Under the pieces are notes generated by a model that was not told where the DNA came from, searched no databases, and saw only the letters and a list, made by a program, of their open reading frames with translations. From Suillus spraguei (Eukaryota > Basidiomycota > Agaricomycetes > Boletales > Suillaceae): a stretch of 64,000 nucleotides of DNA. The stretch covers positions 1-64,000 of the forward strand of contig JABCPU010000178.1 of the NCBI GenBank assembly GCA_016800925.1. Direction: 5' to 3'. Positions 10,031 through 22,357 of this stretch are shown here, one piece after another. A program made the translations under genes and the position numbers. Numbering within the stretch: position 1 is the first letter of the stretch; each line of letters begins with the position of its first letter.

Positions 10031-13000
10031 TCAATGAAATACCAGATGATTGGATGTGTGCTGGGCAGAGGCTGATTTCGAAGCAAAGGTCATGTCATCC
10101 ACAAAGACTGGTAGAATGATCCTGACATTGTCCTTGACATAGATATAGATGGAGGCATATGAGTATGACTGAGTGTAGCCCATAGATTCTAGGACTGAAC
10201 GCATTTTCTGGTTCCATCTGTTGCCTCCCTGCTTCGTGCCATAGATGCTCTTCTTCAACAAGCAGACCGTCTCTCTAGCATCTCCTATGATAAATCCTTC
10301 AGGCTGCTCCATGTAGACATCACAGTCCATCTCTCCATTAAGGTAGGCATGGGATATGTCTATAGAGCGCAGGTGGAGGTCATGAATGGCAGCCATAGCT
10401 AGGACAACTCTAATGGTGGGCATTCTGACTGTAGGGGCAAATATTTCGAGGTAGTAGAAGCCAGGTCGCTGATTGTAGCCCTTGGCTACTAGTCTGCCCT
10501 TATAGCGCTCTACAGAGCCATCTGCATTGCGCTTGACCTTAAACACCCACTTGCATCCTATGACCTTCTTTCCAGTTGGTCTGGGGACGAGTTCCCAAGT
10601 GCCATTAGTGCTATGGGCATTCAACTCCTCTAGGGCAGCTTGCTTCCACTGTTCTGCATCAGGATGTCGCAGTGCTTCTTTATAAGACAGTGGTTCAGCA
10701 GATGATGCTGCAGAGAAGGCAATCTCATAGGCAAGATCAGCATCCTCAATCTCATCATCAACCTCAGAGTCTAGCTGGGCTGAAGACAGTTCATCTCTAG
10801 GCATGTCTGGAGCTGCTGGAGGGCCATTACTCCCCCCTTGAGCCAGAGACTCATCAGAACTGGACTCATCATCAGCATCAGAGTCATCAGACACTGTGTA
10901 GCTTCTATATGGCTGTGGGGGAGGCAGGAAAGGTTTAGGGCGGACAGGAGCAGTAGGTAATGGTGTAGGGACAGTAGGAGCTTGTATTGAGGTCTGATTA
11001 GGGCGCTTGGACAAGGGGAAGTATCTCTCATCAAAATCAGCTCGTTCTGATATTACTGTCTTCTTAGTAGTAGGATTATAGAACTTCCAGCCCTTGTAGC
11101 CTTGAGGATATCCAATAAACACACATTTCTCCATGTGAGACCCAAGTCCCTCTCTCTTGTCCTTCTGTATATGCACGTAGGCAGTGCAGCCCCAGACTCG
11201 AAGGTGGGAGACATCAGGCTTCCTTCCATGCCATAGCTCATAGGGAGTGGCGCATTTCACTGCATCAGTGGGGCATCTATTCCACACATGGACTAGGGCT
11301 GCAAGGGCTTCGCCCCAAAAGGTCTTAGGTAGCCCAGATTCATCCAGCATGGTGGTGAGGCGCTCAGACAGCAGCCTATTAGCTCTCTCAGCGACTCCAT
11401 TCTGTTGAGGGCGTGCCCTGACAGTGTGCTGCCTCTCTATGCCGCAGGAAGTGGTGAATTGCAAGAGTGCGTTGCTCATGTACTCCCCACCCTTGTCGTC
11501 CCTCAGTATCTTTATTTTTAGCTCTGACTGGTTCTCAGCATAGGCCTTGAACGTCTTGAAGGCCTCAAAGACGTCAGACTTTGCTTTGATAGGAAGAACA
11601 AATCTGTATCTGGAGTAGTCATCAATGAATGACACCCAATAGCGAAATCCTGAGATGAGAAGGTGGTATATGAGACTTGATGCACATCAGTGTGTACAAG
11701 CTCGAGGGGCCTAGAAGCGCGCCACTCAGAGGGAGGGAATGGGTTTGCATGCATCTTTCCAGCTAGGCATGGTTCGCAGATAGGATCTGGCGCAGTTATC
11801 AACTCTAGGGTCATTCCAGTGACCAGATTCTTGCTCAGAAGCGTCCTAATGCCTGCTAAATGATGGTGGGCGAGTCTCCTGTGCCATAGGTCGATGTCCA
11901 GAGGCAAAGTAGTGGCTGCTGACGCATATTCAGCTAGTGGGGCGGTAGAACCATCTAGGAATGCAGCATTAGAGTTGCTGATGCTTGCTACAAACAGTGG
12001 GGTGCCAGCAGGACGCTCAAAGGACATCTTAGATGCATTAATGAGCACAGTGAAGCCCATATTGCGAGTTAGGTATAGCACAGATAGTAGATTATTTCGC
12101 AAATCTGGTACATGGAGGACACTAGTGAATTCTACAGCTCGAACTCTCTTCCCATTTACAATTGGATTGAATACCACAGTGCCCTCCCCAGCAGAATAGA
12201 CTATATTATTGTCAGCGAGCTTGATTGGGATGCATTTAGGGGCATAATTGCGCAGCCAGTGGCGGTGGGGTGTCATATGAGAAGTGGCACCTGTGTCTGC
12301 GTTCCAGTCAGCATGGGCATCGAGTTGTAAGGGACAAAGGGGATGGGAAGGGTCAAAAGAGCAAAGACTTGCATTTCCTGCGAATTCTGTGACTTGTTGG
12401 GCGCTCTGAGAGGCATTTTGGGCAGTGGACGAAGCAGCAGCAGTGGTGGGTGGTGTAGTGGCTGGGGATGATGAAGTGGACGCTTCAGATGCCTTGTTAG
12501 CGTTCCTACCACCTTTTGTGCGGTCCTTATTGCTCTTGTAGCGATCCTTAGCACTCTTAAGGTTAGTGCATTTGTGGGTGCAGTGCCCTTGTTTTTCACA
12601 GTACCAGCAGGTGACTGAAGTGCCACACCTGCATTCTCCAGATGCAGTATACAATGCTACATCGCTCCCAGAACCCTCAGGACGTCTCCTCCTTTGAGTC
12701 TCCTCTGCCAAGAAAGCTGCCTTTAACTCCTCCTTGTCTAGGGACTTCAGTAACATCAAGGAGGACGCAAAATTGGAGTATTCCTCGCCCAGAGAACGAA
12801 CCATAGCCATGCAGACAAGCTCCTGGTCAAGTTCCTTGATGGTATAGGGCTTGGTAGAGTCTGAGGGGCGCAATTCCTGGACTTTAGACATCCCATCTTC
12901 AATCCTGGTAATGAGAGTGCACAAGGATTCATTAGGTTGCTTTCTGATGGAGAAGAAGTAGGCATTGAAACGCGCTCCAGGATGCTTCTGGAGGTGGGTA

Positions 13001-13193
13001 GATGCAAGGGTAGTCCAAATCTTGACAGGGTCATCCTGGACAGAGTCTATATGGGTCCTTTGCTCCACAGAACATGCAAGGTACAGAGACCTTTGACGCG
13101 AAGGTAGGCCTTCATTTCACCTTTCCAGGTAGCATAGTTGGTAGAGGTGAGTTTGTTGACAGTGTGAACGGTTTTTGAGTCTTCTGAGGACAT
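10031..13193 (-). pseudogene. copia gag-pol polyprotein (frameshifted, truncated)
   Basis: The start chosen is MSSEDSKTVHTVNKL at 13193, which opens a typical copia gag; the longer ORF upstream lacks similarity. Then follow a UBN2-type gag region, a CCHC knuckle (CWYCEKQGHCTHKC), the aspartic protease DTGATSHM near 12290, the pre-integrase zinc region (LWHRRLAHHH, CEPCLAGKMH), the integrase core (FIDDYSRYRFV, RPQQNGVAERANR, DDKGGEYMS), and RT from GTWELVPRP to the VFVDDM active site. Frame breaks lie near 13060 and 11640. The protein would package RNA, reverse-transcribe it and integrate the copy. The product is inactive: it lacks the RT C-terminus and RNase H. Confidence 0.92.
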
Positions 13194-13532
13194 GGTAAAG
13201 GTGGGTAGTGGTGCAGGGCAGGAGTGGGACAAAGTAAGGGCAAGGGCTTGGTAGAACTCGAGGTAATAGCAGTCTTTGCTGATTTTCAGCGAAAGAAAGC
13301 TAGGGAATAATGGTGGGGAGGCTGGTGCACCTAGGAGGCAAGAGGAGCGAAAATGGGGACTATGTTGTCCAAAGACAATGAACTTCCAACAATCTTTCAA
13401 CACAGTAACCCAAAAACTCAACACAACTCTCTCCAATGGGTTCCTTAGGCCTTCAAAGGGTGGGGAACCAGATAGGAGCGGTTTAGGGCGAGTGGTAGGT
13501 TGGTGGTGCTGGTGGTAGATTGGGCTGCTAAA

Positions 13533-13549
13533 GCGCAGGGCTCATAACC
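13533..13549 (-). promoter_or_regulatory. copia primer-binding site, half-tRNA initiator Met type
   Basis: Directly inside the 5' LTR, the minus strand reads GGTTATGAGCCCTGCGC. This is complementary to the anticodon stem-loop region of eukaryotic initiator tRNA-Met (GGGCUCAUAACC), not to its 3' CCA end. Drosophila copia and yeast Ty5 prime from such a 5' half-tRNA. The match is judged from memory of the yeast initiator tRNA. Confidence 0.75.
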
Positions 13550-13833
13550 TATTATAAGTCAAGCTGAGAGTTCAGAGTCAATGCACACATATATTAAGAA
13601 TCTATATAAATGTATCATACCTGAGAGTTCAGAGTCAATGCACAAGGCATATAAGACTATGAACTCTGACTATGGACGAGTTTTTTGTAAATAAATGTAA
13701 ACAATGCCTATCATGGTAATGTCCTTTAAGTGTCCCAAAAGTGCGGTCATTGAAGTGTCCTTAATGTCTCGAAAGTGTACTGAAAGTCCTGAAAGTCCTT
13801 GAACTAATTAAGTGCAAAGTCACACAACTAACA
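13550..13833 (-). repeat. copia 5' LTR
   Basis: A 284-bp LTR, TGTTAGTTGTG to TAATA on the minus strand, matching the solo LTR at 2437-2662. It contains a partial internal duplication: the segment GAGAGTTCAGAGTCAATGCA occurs twice (near 13566 and 13623), which the solo copy lacks. Confidence 0.9.
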
Positions 13834-13841
13834 AAGAATAA

Positions 13842-16800
13842 TCAGAGAGAGTGTTGCTTCTTATAAGCATTCAGGATTCGAGCGGAGTTCTTCAAGTTCT
13901 TTTCTGGGAGCCATTCATTATCTCCTGATGAGTATCCTTTCCAGGAAACAAGATAGCGTCGGCGAATGCCGGTTCCTTTGTGAGAAAGAATTGCTTCTAC
14001 TTCATATTCTTCTTCTTCTTCAATAATATCAGGCGGTGGTTCGGGGAAGTTCGGGCCATGTACGTCTGTTTTGCTATAGGACGATAAGACGGAAGCATGG
14101 AAAGTAGGATGAATTTTCCACTGTGGAGGGAGTTTGAGTGTAAATGTGATGGGTGATAAGACATCAATGATCGGGAAAGGTCCGTATCGCTTTGGCGCAA
14201 GTTTCCTCGATGGGAGTTTGAGTCTAAGATTTGCGGCAGATAGCCAAACCTTATCTCCGATCTTCCATGGAGTGTACTTATCTCCTCGGGATCGTTCGGC
14301 CATTGTCTGCATTGCAATGTTATGGCAGGCGATTGCTTCTTCTCTTATCTTCTGTAGGGATCGTACTTGATCTTCTGCTGCAGGGACGGATGAGTCGGGG
14401 GTTAGATGAGGGATGGCACGTGGTTCGTATCCCATCATCAGATAAAAGGGTGACACGTTTCTTGCATCATGTTTTCAATGGTTATGGACACATTCAGCAA
14501 TTGGTAGATGTTCTACCCAATTTTCAGGGTTGTTGCGGCAATAGATGCGTAGATATGTTTCAAGTTCTTGATTAAGCCTCTCAGTCTGACCATCAGTCTG
14601 AGGGTGATAAGCCGTGGATGGGGCGATAACGTAGTCGAGAAGTCGGGCGAGCTCCTTAGAGAAGCGTGATAGGAATTGCGGGCCTTGATCCGAGATAACC
14701 TTGTCATGGAGTCCAAATCGGCGGTAAACGTGTTTCAAGAATAATTTAGCAATGCCTTCAGAAGTGACAGTTTTTAGACAAGGGATAATAATTACCCCCT
14801 TTGTAAGGCCATGGTCTACCACGACCATGATACTGTCAAAGCCGCCCGAGACAGGGAGGTCAGTGATAAGATCGACAGAGACCTGGGAAAAGGGGTGAGT
14901 CACAGATGAGGTGATAGGGGTAAGCGGGGGTCGAACAGGATGTGTATCCGCTTTCATTTGCTGACAAAGGGCGCAACCCTTAATGTATTTCCAGATATAA
15001 GAACCCATAGCGGGCCACCAGGCTTCCCGTTTGACGAGTTCTTCAGTTTTGAATCTACCGGGATGCCCCACGGTAGGGTGGTCATGGTACCTTTTTAAGA
15101 TATCAGGACGATGTGCCGGTGGAATGTAGGCACGATTCTTAAAATAGAGGATGTTCTCCTCAATCGTCCAGTCAGAGAGTACCGACTTCATAGGTGGAAG
15201 GCACACGCCATCAAGGGCATCGGATGCTGTCTTGAAGACAGGGTCGTCGAGGGGGTCAGAGGATGACAGCACATCCTTTAGGTCGGTGTCAATAAGACGA
15301 ACGAATAGAGCATCAGGGAGGAGAGTCTGGTCCTCGTTATCGTCTTTGCTGGAGTCATAGTCAGGCCAGCGAGATAGTGCATCAGGTACTGCCAATTTGG
15401 TACCTGCAACATGATGCAGTTCAATGTCGTAAATAGACAAAATCAGTTGCCAACCTGCTTGGCGACAGGTAAGCTTCTGTGCACTTCTAAAGTACAGAAG
15501 GTTCTTATGATCGGTGAATACCAGGACGGGGTGTGGGTTTCCTTCAAGATAATGACGCCATTCATTCAATGCCCGGATTACAGCAAGGAGTTCCCGATCA
15601 AAGATCTGGTAGTTGCGTTCTGCGGGGTTCAAAGACTGGGAGAGATATGTGCATGGATGATAAACACCATTCTCATCAGTCTGCAAGAGAACTCCGCCGG
15701 TTGCTATGAGCGAAGCATCGGTAGCAATGGCAAATTGTCGGGAAGGATCAGGGTTACAGAGTACCGGTTGGGATGTGAAACGTCGTTTCAGTTCTTCGAA
15801 GGTGTCCATACATTCAGGTGACCAATCAAAGACCTTGTCTTTCTTTGTTAATTCGATAAGTGGTTGGGCGATGTCAGAGTAGTGGGAAATGAATGTGCGA
15901 TAGAAGTTGCAAAAGCCGAGGAATGACCGGACATCTTTTACAGATTTTGGAGTTGGCCATTCAGCAATTCCTTTGGTCTTGGTGGTATCCATAGCAACTT
16001 GTCCAGGGCAAATTATCATTCCGAGGTACTCCACTTCTTCTGCATCAAAGGTGCATTTCTCCGGTTTCAAAAATAGATGTTCTTTTCGTATCTTCATCAA
16101 AACCCATCTTGTCCGCTCATGGTGTTCTGCCATAGTTGTGGAGAAAATCAGGATATCGTCCATGTAGATAACCGTCCATCCTTCGTTGATTTCCTGTTGG
16201 AAGGTGCGATTCATGTATGCTTGGAAAGTTGCTGGAGAATTACAGAGACCAAAGAACATGACGTTCGGTTCAAAGAGGCCAAATTCCGTGGTAAATGCTA
16301 CTTTCCAACGATCATCGGGATGAATGCAAATGTTATTATAACCGGACCGAATATCCATTTTTGTAAAGAACTGTGCGTTGTGAAGGCATGCGACAAGGGA
16401 AATAGGAAGTGGAAGTGGATAAGCGTTCTTGACTGTCCAATCATTGATGTAGCGATAATCTTGACAGGGGCACAATTCTCCACTCTTCTTTCCTACAAAG
16501 AAGAAGCCACTGGCTTGGGGTGACTTCGATTCTGAGATGAAACCTTTCGCAATGTTTTCATCGATAAACATTTTGACGGCAGTGCGTTCTTTTTCCGATA
16601 ATGGGTAAACCTTAGATGTGCGAGGAATAAAACCGGGTTTAGTATCGATTCGATGATCAATACCAGGACGTTCGGGAGGTAGTTTGTTTAATCCGTCTTT
16701 AGCAAAGACATCTGCAAAGTCATGCAAATAGTCCGGGACCAATTCTTCGAAGGATTTCTTTTTCTTCTCCTTTTCGTCTGTCGTGAATTCCTGAGCTTTA

Positions 16801-17957
16801 TTGCTGTATTTCGGAGGGGGAAGGGAGATTGTGGAGTAGTTGGGGAGTTGTTTGAGTCGCGAAGTTCCATCATGTGTAAGAGGTGTATTCATGGATACTT
16901 CTTCAATGATTCTCATGCTAACCCCATCGGTATCATATTCCACAAGGAATTCTCCATCTCCAAGCTCGTAAGAGGACATTTCACGGACTTCTGGTGCATG
17001 CCAGACATCTTGCATAGTGTTAAATTGGTCATCATCCTCTGTTGGGATCAACGAGGGCATGGGTTCTTCGTTGTTGGGGATTTCTTCTATTGAAGCTGAA
17101 GGAGTATGTTGAAGAGTTTTCGATGGGACATAGAACTTGGATAATTTCGGTACATTTGTATCTCGTCCAGGAATTTCTTCTTTCACCTTTCTTTTCCCAT
17201 ACTTTTGTTCTTCTATTGGTCGTTGCTCAATAGGTTCTGATCCAGTCCGATACTCGGGCTCGGATTCATTCTTGCACTTTTCTATGCGGGGGATTGGTGA
17301 TACTGCTCGCGGCAGTTGTACATGGGGAGTAGGGTCTGTAGTACACGGCATTCGTACTTCTGGTTCGGGATCTTTAGGAATAGAAGGGATAACGAGGGAT
17401 TTCGGAAGTTGGGAGTGTTGCCATTTCATAGGGTGGCAATGGAAGGCTGGGGGCAATCCATTCTTCTTCCGATCATTATCCATTTCAATTTCAATTTTGT
17501 CTGATTTCGTTGTTTGAGGGAGGGTTAATGTTTCAGCAGCCCAATCTATACTTGGGTTCATTGCGCATAACCATGGCATCCCCAGAAGGATTTGATCTCT
17601 TCTTCCCAGTTTGGTGATATTGAATTTTCCATACATGGTTTGTTCATCAATTTTGACCACTAGGAGACAGTAGTGTGTGATTGGTCCCCCTTTGATAAGA
17701 GTTCCATCTGCCGTAGTAACTCGAAACGGTGTTTTGAGTTTTCGTTGTGTGATTTGATGGAGTTTCACAAACTCCTCGGAAATAAATGTTCCTGATGCGC
17801 CTGAATCAATAACAGCGGTGGTGTCGACGGATTTCAAGTGAGTACATGAGTGAAGGGTGATAGGGACACGAAGTTCTTTTCTTTCACCTACAGCACATAC
17901 AAGTCTTAGTAATACATTGGGAGAAACATATGTCGAATCTTTGTTTCTCCAATTCAA
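13842..17957 (-). pseudogene. gypsy A2 pol polyprotein, one nonsense codon
   Basis: A single 1,371-codon frame contains, in order: retropepsin (VIDSGASGTFI) near residue 55; reverse transcriptase near residues 440-620, with VIYMDDILIF active site; RNase H (ATDASLIATGGVLL, DRELLAVIRALNEW); the zinc-binding region of integrase; the integrase core ([28 protein letters not shown]); and a chromodomain (RYLVSWKGYSSGDNEWLP). The only break is a TGA near 14472, where copies A1 and A3 read CGA (HNH-R-KH). The annotated start lies in a gag/pol overlap zone; in A3 the same place is an ATG overlapping the gag stop. Confidence 0.93.
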
Positions 17958-17959
17958 AA

Positions 17960-18538
17960 ATCCTCGACAATCCGCCTCACAGTTTCTTCGCCTTCTTCTT
18001 CTTCTTCTTTGATTTCGGTTTGTCAGAGCGGGGTTTTCTTCTTTCTGTCAGGACAGTTATGAATACGGTGTCCTGTCTTCTTGCATCTGAAGCATTGTCC
18101 CTTCTTCATGCATTCGGATCTCTCCATGTTGGAGATACGATCTATGACCATTGCATTGGAGTCGCGATTAGGTATGTAACGCACGTTTCCATAGTTTTTC
18201 TTCTTCTGTTGCGGAGCATGACGTGTTCGTATTGCTTGAAGACGATGGTGGGAGTTGTCAATGGAAACGCATTGCATTACAACCTCTTGGAATACTTCTG
18301 AGACATCTCCTGGTGTGAAGAGCTTGGTAAGGATACCAAAATTCAGGCCATCTTGGAAAAATTGGATCTTCGTTGCATCGTCGGTGATACGGGCTTTGGC
18401 CGCAAGGGCCTCAAAGTCAGCGATGTAGGTATCAAGATCTCCGCTTCCTTGTTTGAGGTCTCTGAGTTTCGTGAGTGCAGTTCCTTTGGTATCGACTGGG
18501 TCGAAGGCTTCTTTGAAGCTTTTCATAAAATCCTGCAA
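17960..18538 (-). pseudogene. gypsy A2 gag, C-terminal part (right of P insertion)
   Basis: This is gag residues from about FMKSFKEAF onward. It includes the helical region and the zinc knuckle CFRCKKTGHRIHNC that binds element RNA. A TGA at 18023-18025 (KKKTPL-stop, where A3 has CGA for Arg) truncates the tail. The N-terminal part lies 17.6 kb away at 36100-36354, and the two halves join in frame when P and one TGT are removed. Confidence 0.9.
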
Positions 18539-18541
18539 TGT

Positions 18542-19076
18542 CACATCGGGGATCCGAATATTTAAGACTGGTTTGAATGTCATGCGAAATGTCAAGATAA
18601 TATTTAATATTTAGGTTGTTGTCTTAGCGGATGTAAAATTTCAAATGTTAAAGAGGTCTTGCATGACAAGAGAAATATAAAGTATCAGCGAACATTTTCT
18701 TACTGTCTGAATGTCAATGACAACAAGAAATATAAATATATCTTTAATGCTGACATAAACTTCGAAATGAAACTTCACATTTAAGACTCGAAAAAACTTC
18801 AATTTTAGCACGTGACTGAACATCTGCTCATGTATGAAGTTTAGACCGTCATTTAGACAGGCGTTAAAATTCAAAATACCCCCTGACAATAAAATGTGAA
18901 AATAAATCATCAAGTTTTATCTCTAGATAAAACCGATCGCCTGACGATCGCCCACTCATGGCTGAATCATCGCCCACTTACAACGTCATCACCCACTTGA
19001 GTTTGAGATGCTAAATATTAGGGGACTAGACAATGACTTATATATACAAGTGCGTTAACGCACTCTTATTCAAATG
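18542..19076. repeat. left terminal inverted repeat of P
   Basis: 535 bp that pair with 35562-36096. About six mismatches are visible (for example C/T at base 6). Near the inner end lie three spaced copies of ATCRCCCACT at 18947-18956, 18969-18978 and 18988-18997, candidate transposase-binding sites. The inner boundary falls exactly after CAAATG on both sides. Confidence 0.93.
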
Positions 19077-19213
19077 GTATAGTAGATGTACGTGAATCTA
19101 TGTAGTAGAGTGAAATAGAAAATCAATCCTGCATGACATAGTCAGATACTGGTGATCTCTCGAGGTGAATGAATGTACTTACAAAATCATTTCAACTTGT
19201 ATACAGGCTAGTG

Positions 19214-22096
19214 CTAATTCTCTGTAAAAGCTGAGCAGGAGATTAGAGACGCACAAGTAACAACCAATTTATTCTTACCACTTGCTTTGGTGGCAAGAAA
19301 ACTGCAAGATGCCGCATTGACGTTTTTCATCATTTTGCTGGTGCCCGCATTGAATTTGAGTGAGCCTTTCCACTGCGAGCCAGTCATTGGACCGTTAGCA
19401 TCATTAGTGAATTTATGTCGCTCTTGTGAAACGCCCTGTTGAATGTTGCCCAGGCGTAACTGGAACCAGGATTCACATCGACTGGACCAGAACCCCACAT
19501 TTAGTCCTGAGGCAGCCCAGGCCTGGGGCCTGGGCCACCAGGAGATGATTTCAACATTCCCGTCGTCTAGATTATTCAAACATAAGTGCCTCTGTCGTCG
19601 ATGTAAATGAGAGAAACTCACTGGTATGCAGATAATACGTCCTGCACATGAAATTTATCTCTTCTTCTGACAGCTCATCATCGAAATAAGTCTGGCCATT
19701 AATGTCCAGCATGAGGCCAAATGGTACCGCTTCCCATGAAATGCCATTGAGAACGGAGGGGAGAACATCAAACCCAAGACTATGTAAAGCCAGCCGCCAT
19801 ATGAGGCCACCATGAAGAAGTGCCGCTCTTGCACGAGGCTAGTTCAGGAACTCGTGACGGTGCTGCTCGTACACGATGTAGTCAGCAAAAACTGGCCTAA
19901 AACGGGCGAGCCTGCGATCCTCAGGGGGGAAGACGTGTCCGAGCGAGTATGTGTGGAGTTCCATAAGTGGGCGTCGAGCATGAGGTGGAACTGAGATTGG
20001 CTGCAATATCTTTATAGCGATCCCTTTTTCCATGAGGTTACACGCGATCTTGGTGATATCCGAGCCCCAGTCACGCCGGAATAGCGTCGGGAACCGCCAG
20101 TTTCCAGGGCACCAGATTTGACGACAGTGACTCGATGATGTAGAGCCACTGATTGGGTTGTTGCACAAAGGAAACTCGAATGTGTGCGTTCGAGACTGAC
20201 AGGGACGAGTCAGGTCCTAGATCCCAGAGATCGGGCGGGATGTCTGACAACTGAGTTTGAGGGAGGGTGATGAGGTAACCTATAAAACATGTGATTACAT
20301 CCTTCTGTGCATCTGGAATTGACGTGATATCCGTGGGGTTGTCACCAACGAGTCTGCATAAGTGAGTCCACTGTGTCTTGCGAGCCCAATCATCGAATGT
20401 AGTCGATCTGCCTTGGGGTGTAGTGGTGGATGCTGCAAGGTGAAATCCGAGATGAAAATGCAAAATCGAGACAAATCGCTCAACACTACGAGTGTATTGC
20501 ATTGAGGGTGCAACCTCATAATGACCGAAGTAGGCTTCAATGTCTTTCAAGAAACTGGACAAGGGTGGTGGAGGGGCAGGGGGAGCAGGGGTGGGTTCAG
20601 AAGGAGCAGGCGCAGGCAGGAAATCATCTTCCTCCCAATCACCATCGGGGATGCTGGTAAGATCCAATGCATCGCACAAATCCCACTCATTACGGAACGA
20701 GTCATATACCCTGGTAGATTTGCTATATGACATCCAAGTCATTGGTATCTCAGCCTTTGTGAGATGGATGCGTTGACGAAAACCGCCAAAGTTGTCATTA
20801 GGTTGCCATTCAAACACCACAACTGTGCTGGATTTGCTGGGGATGCTGTGGTTCATGGCTGCCTGCTCACGACTCTGACGCGACTGCCGTTGAGCTGGCA
20901 TTTCCATCTCCTCTTTCCTCTGGTTCTCCTGACGGCGCCACGCAAAGAATGCCTTGAAGTCTTCTCCTTGCTTCTGTCTAGAGTGGGGTTGGGAGACTGG
21001 GAACAGAGAGTCCGCATGTGCCTCGGGAACATCAGACGCGAGCTGTGCCCCACTGTTCTGACCCCATCCAAGGACGCTATCGTCCCAGTTAAGGACACTC
21101 TGAGTGTTGTCCTCTGGTCGACCCCATGCACTATCATCTGGCTGACCCCACGCACTATCGTCCGGTTGACCCCAAGTGTCAGGCGTCTGCTTGCATTGGA
21201 CTGCCTCGGTTGCACGGGTGATAGCTGCCGGAGACGGGATATAATGATGCAAGGTAAAATGGACGGCAGCAGAAGTATCCCCAGAAACGCAGACCCAAAT
21301 CGGAAGCGAGAATTTCTCAAACATGGGCAATTGAACTTGCCAAGGACAGTGAATGGAAGAGATCAAGGCTCCCATACATGGCACATTTGTCGTCAGATCT
21401 CCAACGAATGAGCACAACAACTCAAGAACCCATTCAGCGGGTATGGGACGTTGGGGGTCACTCGTTAAGATAGCCATCCACTGATTGGCACCTTGGTATC
21501 GACGAGTCATGATGTACCATGAGCAGGTGGCAGCAATTACTGGAAATCCGTTAGGCATCACGAACGATGAATAAACTGGTTGACTTACATAGAAATGCAT
21601 CGTGCGACCTTATTGCAATCTTTTTGGCAAGGTTAACATCTGTATGCCACCGTTGGTACCCATAGGTAGTCGGAGGGCGTGGAAGTTTAGTCCCCCATGG
21701 AATCAATAGCCCAGCACCCAAATGTTCCTGGCACCAGAGCAGTTTCTGCTCTAAGTCGACCCATTTTGCCTGAATATCGCGGTGGAGAATGTGCCTTCCC
21801 GATGTATCTACCTCTGTGAGGAGGGAAAACCTGGAGTGGTTGAGGCATCCAAAGATCAGCCCATCGAAGCTAGGGTTCAAAGGTACAAGGGGAAACCACG
21901 GACGAGCTCCGTACGCCCAGCGAGTAGTGAGTGGTGTATTACTATCGTCGGGAGAACTATTGTAGTCTTCGCGAGGATCCCAAGGAGGCTCATGAGGTAT
22001 GACATTGGGAAGGGAGTGTGCGGTGAGAGAGGTATAAACCTGCCCATCACGGATGATGACATGGAGATTGTTATTCATGGAGGCGAGGAGATGCAA
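19214..22096 (-). pseudogene. gene A: large fungal hypothetical protein, disrupted
   Basis: A multi-exon minus-strand gene. Exon 1 (22096 to about 21610) reads MNNNLHVIIRDGQVYTSL and has WDPREDYNSS and ARPWFPLVP. The main exon (to about 20105) has a WGQPDDSAWGRPEDN linker, a charged helix with Gln and Glu, and a Pro-rich stretch. Then come YSLGHVFPPEDRR, FGLMLDINGQTYFDDELSEEEI, and a last exon with ISWWPRPQAWAASGLNVGFW. I recognise these blocks from agaricomycete hypothetical proteins but know no function. A frame change near 20105 and a TAG near 19838 break it. Internal Gly-Gln-Pro-Asp-Asp-Ser-Ala-Trp units repeat. It lies inside P, so it is probably spread by transposition. Confidence 0.6.
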
Positions 22097-22102
22097 AGAG
22101 TA

Positions 22103-22357
22103 CAGTCAAGACTACTACCGCAACAGTACAAACCGTTACGTTAGAGATCAGAGACGTTGAGAATATCGCAGTCAAGACTACCACAACAGTACAAACCGTT
22201 ACATTAGAGATCAGAGACGTTGAGAATATCACAGTCAAGACTACCGCAACAGTACAAACCATTACGTTAGAGATCAGAGACGTTGAGAATATCGCAGTCA
22301 AGACTACCGCAACAGTACAAACCATTACGTTAGATGGAAGAAGGTAACAAAATGCGA
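22103..22357. repeat. 63-bp tandem repeat, four units
   Basis: Units start at 22103, 22169, 22232 and 22295 (spacing 66, 63, 63). Each has AGTCAAGACTAC, then CAACAGTACAAACC, then TTAGAGATCAGAGACGTTGA. The 63-bp period keeps the minus frame open, giving a 21-residue repeat. Each unit contains a small hairpin with loop AGTACAAACC, such as 22119-22140. The array abuts the 5' end of gene A. Confidence 0.85.

Larger units (their letters stand above)
10031..13833 (-). mobile_element. Ty1/copia element, 3'-truncated
   Basis: A minus-strand copia element with its 5' LTR at the right (13550-13833), primer site, gag, protease, integrase and part of RT. It stops inside RT, soon after the VFVDDMTFASKSA motif (coding ends 10031; family similarity is lost near 10065), so the rest of RT, RNase H and the 3' LTR are missing. 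It inserted just downstream of the pol stop of gypsy A2. The five bases next to its LTR (AAGAA, 13834-13838) have no partner because the other end is deleted. Confidence 0.9.

Noticed and set aside
13533..13560. Possible initiator tRNA gene fragment
   Set aside because: Only the anticodon-arm segment is present and it abuts the copia LTR, so it is the primer-binding site, not a tRNA gene.
15411..16523. Long plus-strand ORFs within gypsy A2 (for example 15411-15821, 16077-16523)
   Set aside because: They are antisense to an open 1,371-codon pol frame with all catalytic motifs; the same shadows recur in A3.
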